Below, in pieces: positions 23,461 through 23,559 of a stretch of DNA of 23,559 nt. This DNA is from JAWLHA01 sp041690535. Lineage in GTDB: Bacteria > Pseudomonadota > Gammaproteobacteria > Thiohalomonadales > Thiohalomonadaceae. Numbering within the stretch: position 1 is the stretch's first letter; each line of letters opens with the position of its first letter. The notes beneath the pieces are model-generated. The model saw only the letters and a list, made by a program, of their open reading frames with translations. It did not search any database and was not told the origin of the DNA. A program made the position numbers and the translations under genes. The stretch lies in the NCBI GenBank assembly GCA_041690535.1, contig JAWLHA010000063.1, positions 1-23,559 of the forward strand, given 5' to 3'.

Positions 23461-23559
23461 AAAGCAGGTACGCTGTCGATACGTCCATGTACGCTCGACG
23501 GCCGCGGCCGCTTCGGGCATCCTGCCCTCTCGCGGCATAAGTGCGTCCTTGCACCCATC

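Overview
The window is high-GC DNA with strong Shine-Dalgarno sites and proteobacterial housekeeping genes (glgB, cydDC). It also carries two kinds of short palindromic repeat that are common in Gamma- and Betaproteobacteria. A gammaproteobacterium is the best guess, possibly a sulfur- or metal-metabolising lineage, but no rRNA or marker gene is present to settle this.

Left part (1-7198): a tandem duplication and REP-like palindromes lie beside glgB (minus strand, glycogen branching enzyme). A fungal-type cytosine deaminase gene follows on the plus strand. Then comes a 75-bp miniature inverted-repeat element with an 11-bp target duplication, and the translationally coupled pair cydD-cydC (ABC exporter needed for cytochrome bd assembly). 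Positions 7199-8412 hold no convincing gene but contain a dense island of nested inverted repeats.

Core part (8413-22711): eight plus-strand genes, apparently one operon, with gaps of about 10-75 bp. All appear to encode exported proteins. In order they are: a 1640-aa multidomain surface or secreted protein (SdrD_B-like, IPT-like and right-handed beta-helix regions); three paralogous two-domain multicopper-oxidase-like proteins; an unknown 159-aa secreted protein; an S8 subtilase with two Ig-like tail domains; a SCO1/SenC copper chaperone with a His-rich N terminus; and a cytochrome c fused to a periplasmic-binding-protein-like domain. The three oxidase proteins have lost copper ligands in a complementary way. 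Only domain 1 of the first keeps a type-1 copper site plus four trinuclear-cluster histidines. Only domain 2 of the second keeps the other four cluster histidines. The third keeps neither site and carries three Ig-like domains. Two-domain multicopper oxidases normally form homotrimers with copper clusters between subunits, so this looks like an asymmetric heterotrimer with a single active interface. SCO would supply copper, the subtilase could process or attach the complex, and the cytochrome fusion could accept or donate electrons. The substrate is unknown; oxidation of a metal such as Mn(II), Fe(II) or Cu(I) is a reasonable but unproven idea.

Right part (22712-23559): a 185-bp inverted-repeat element with CTAG ends carries another copy of the REP-like palindrome. 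It is followed by a broken ISNCY-like transposase gene (minus strand) and a partial copy of the same miniature element found upstream of cydD.
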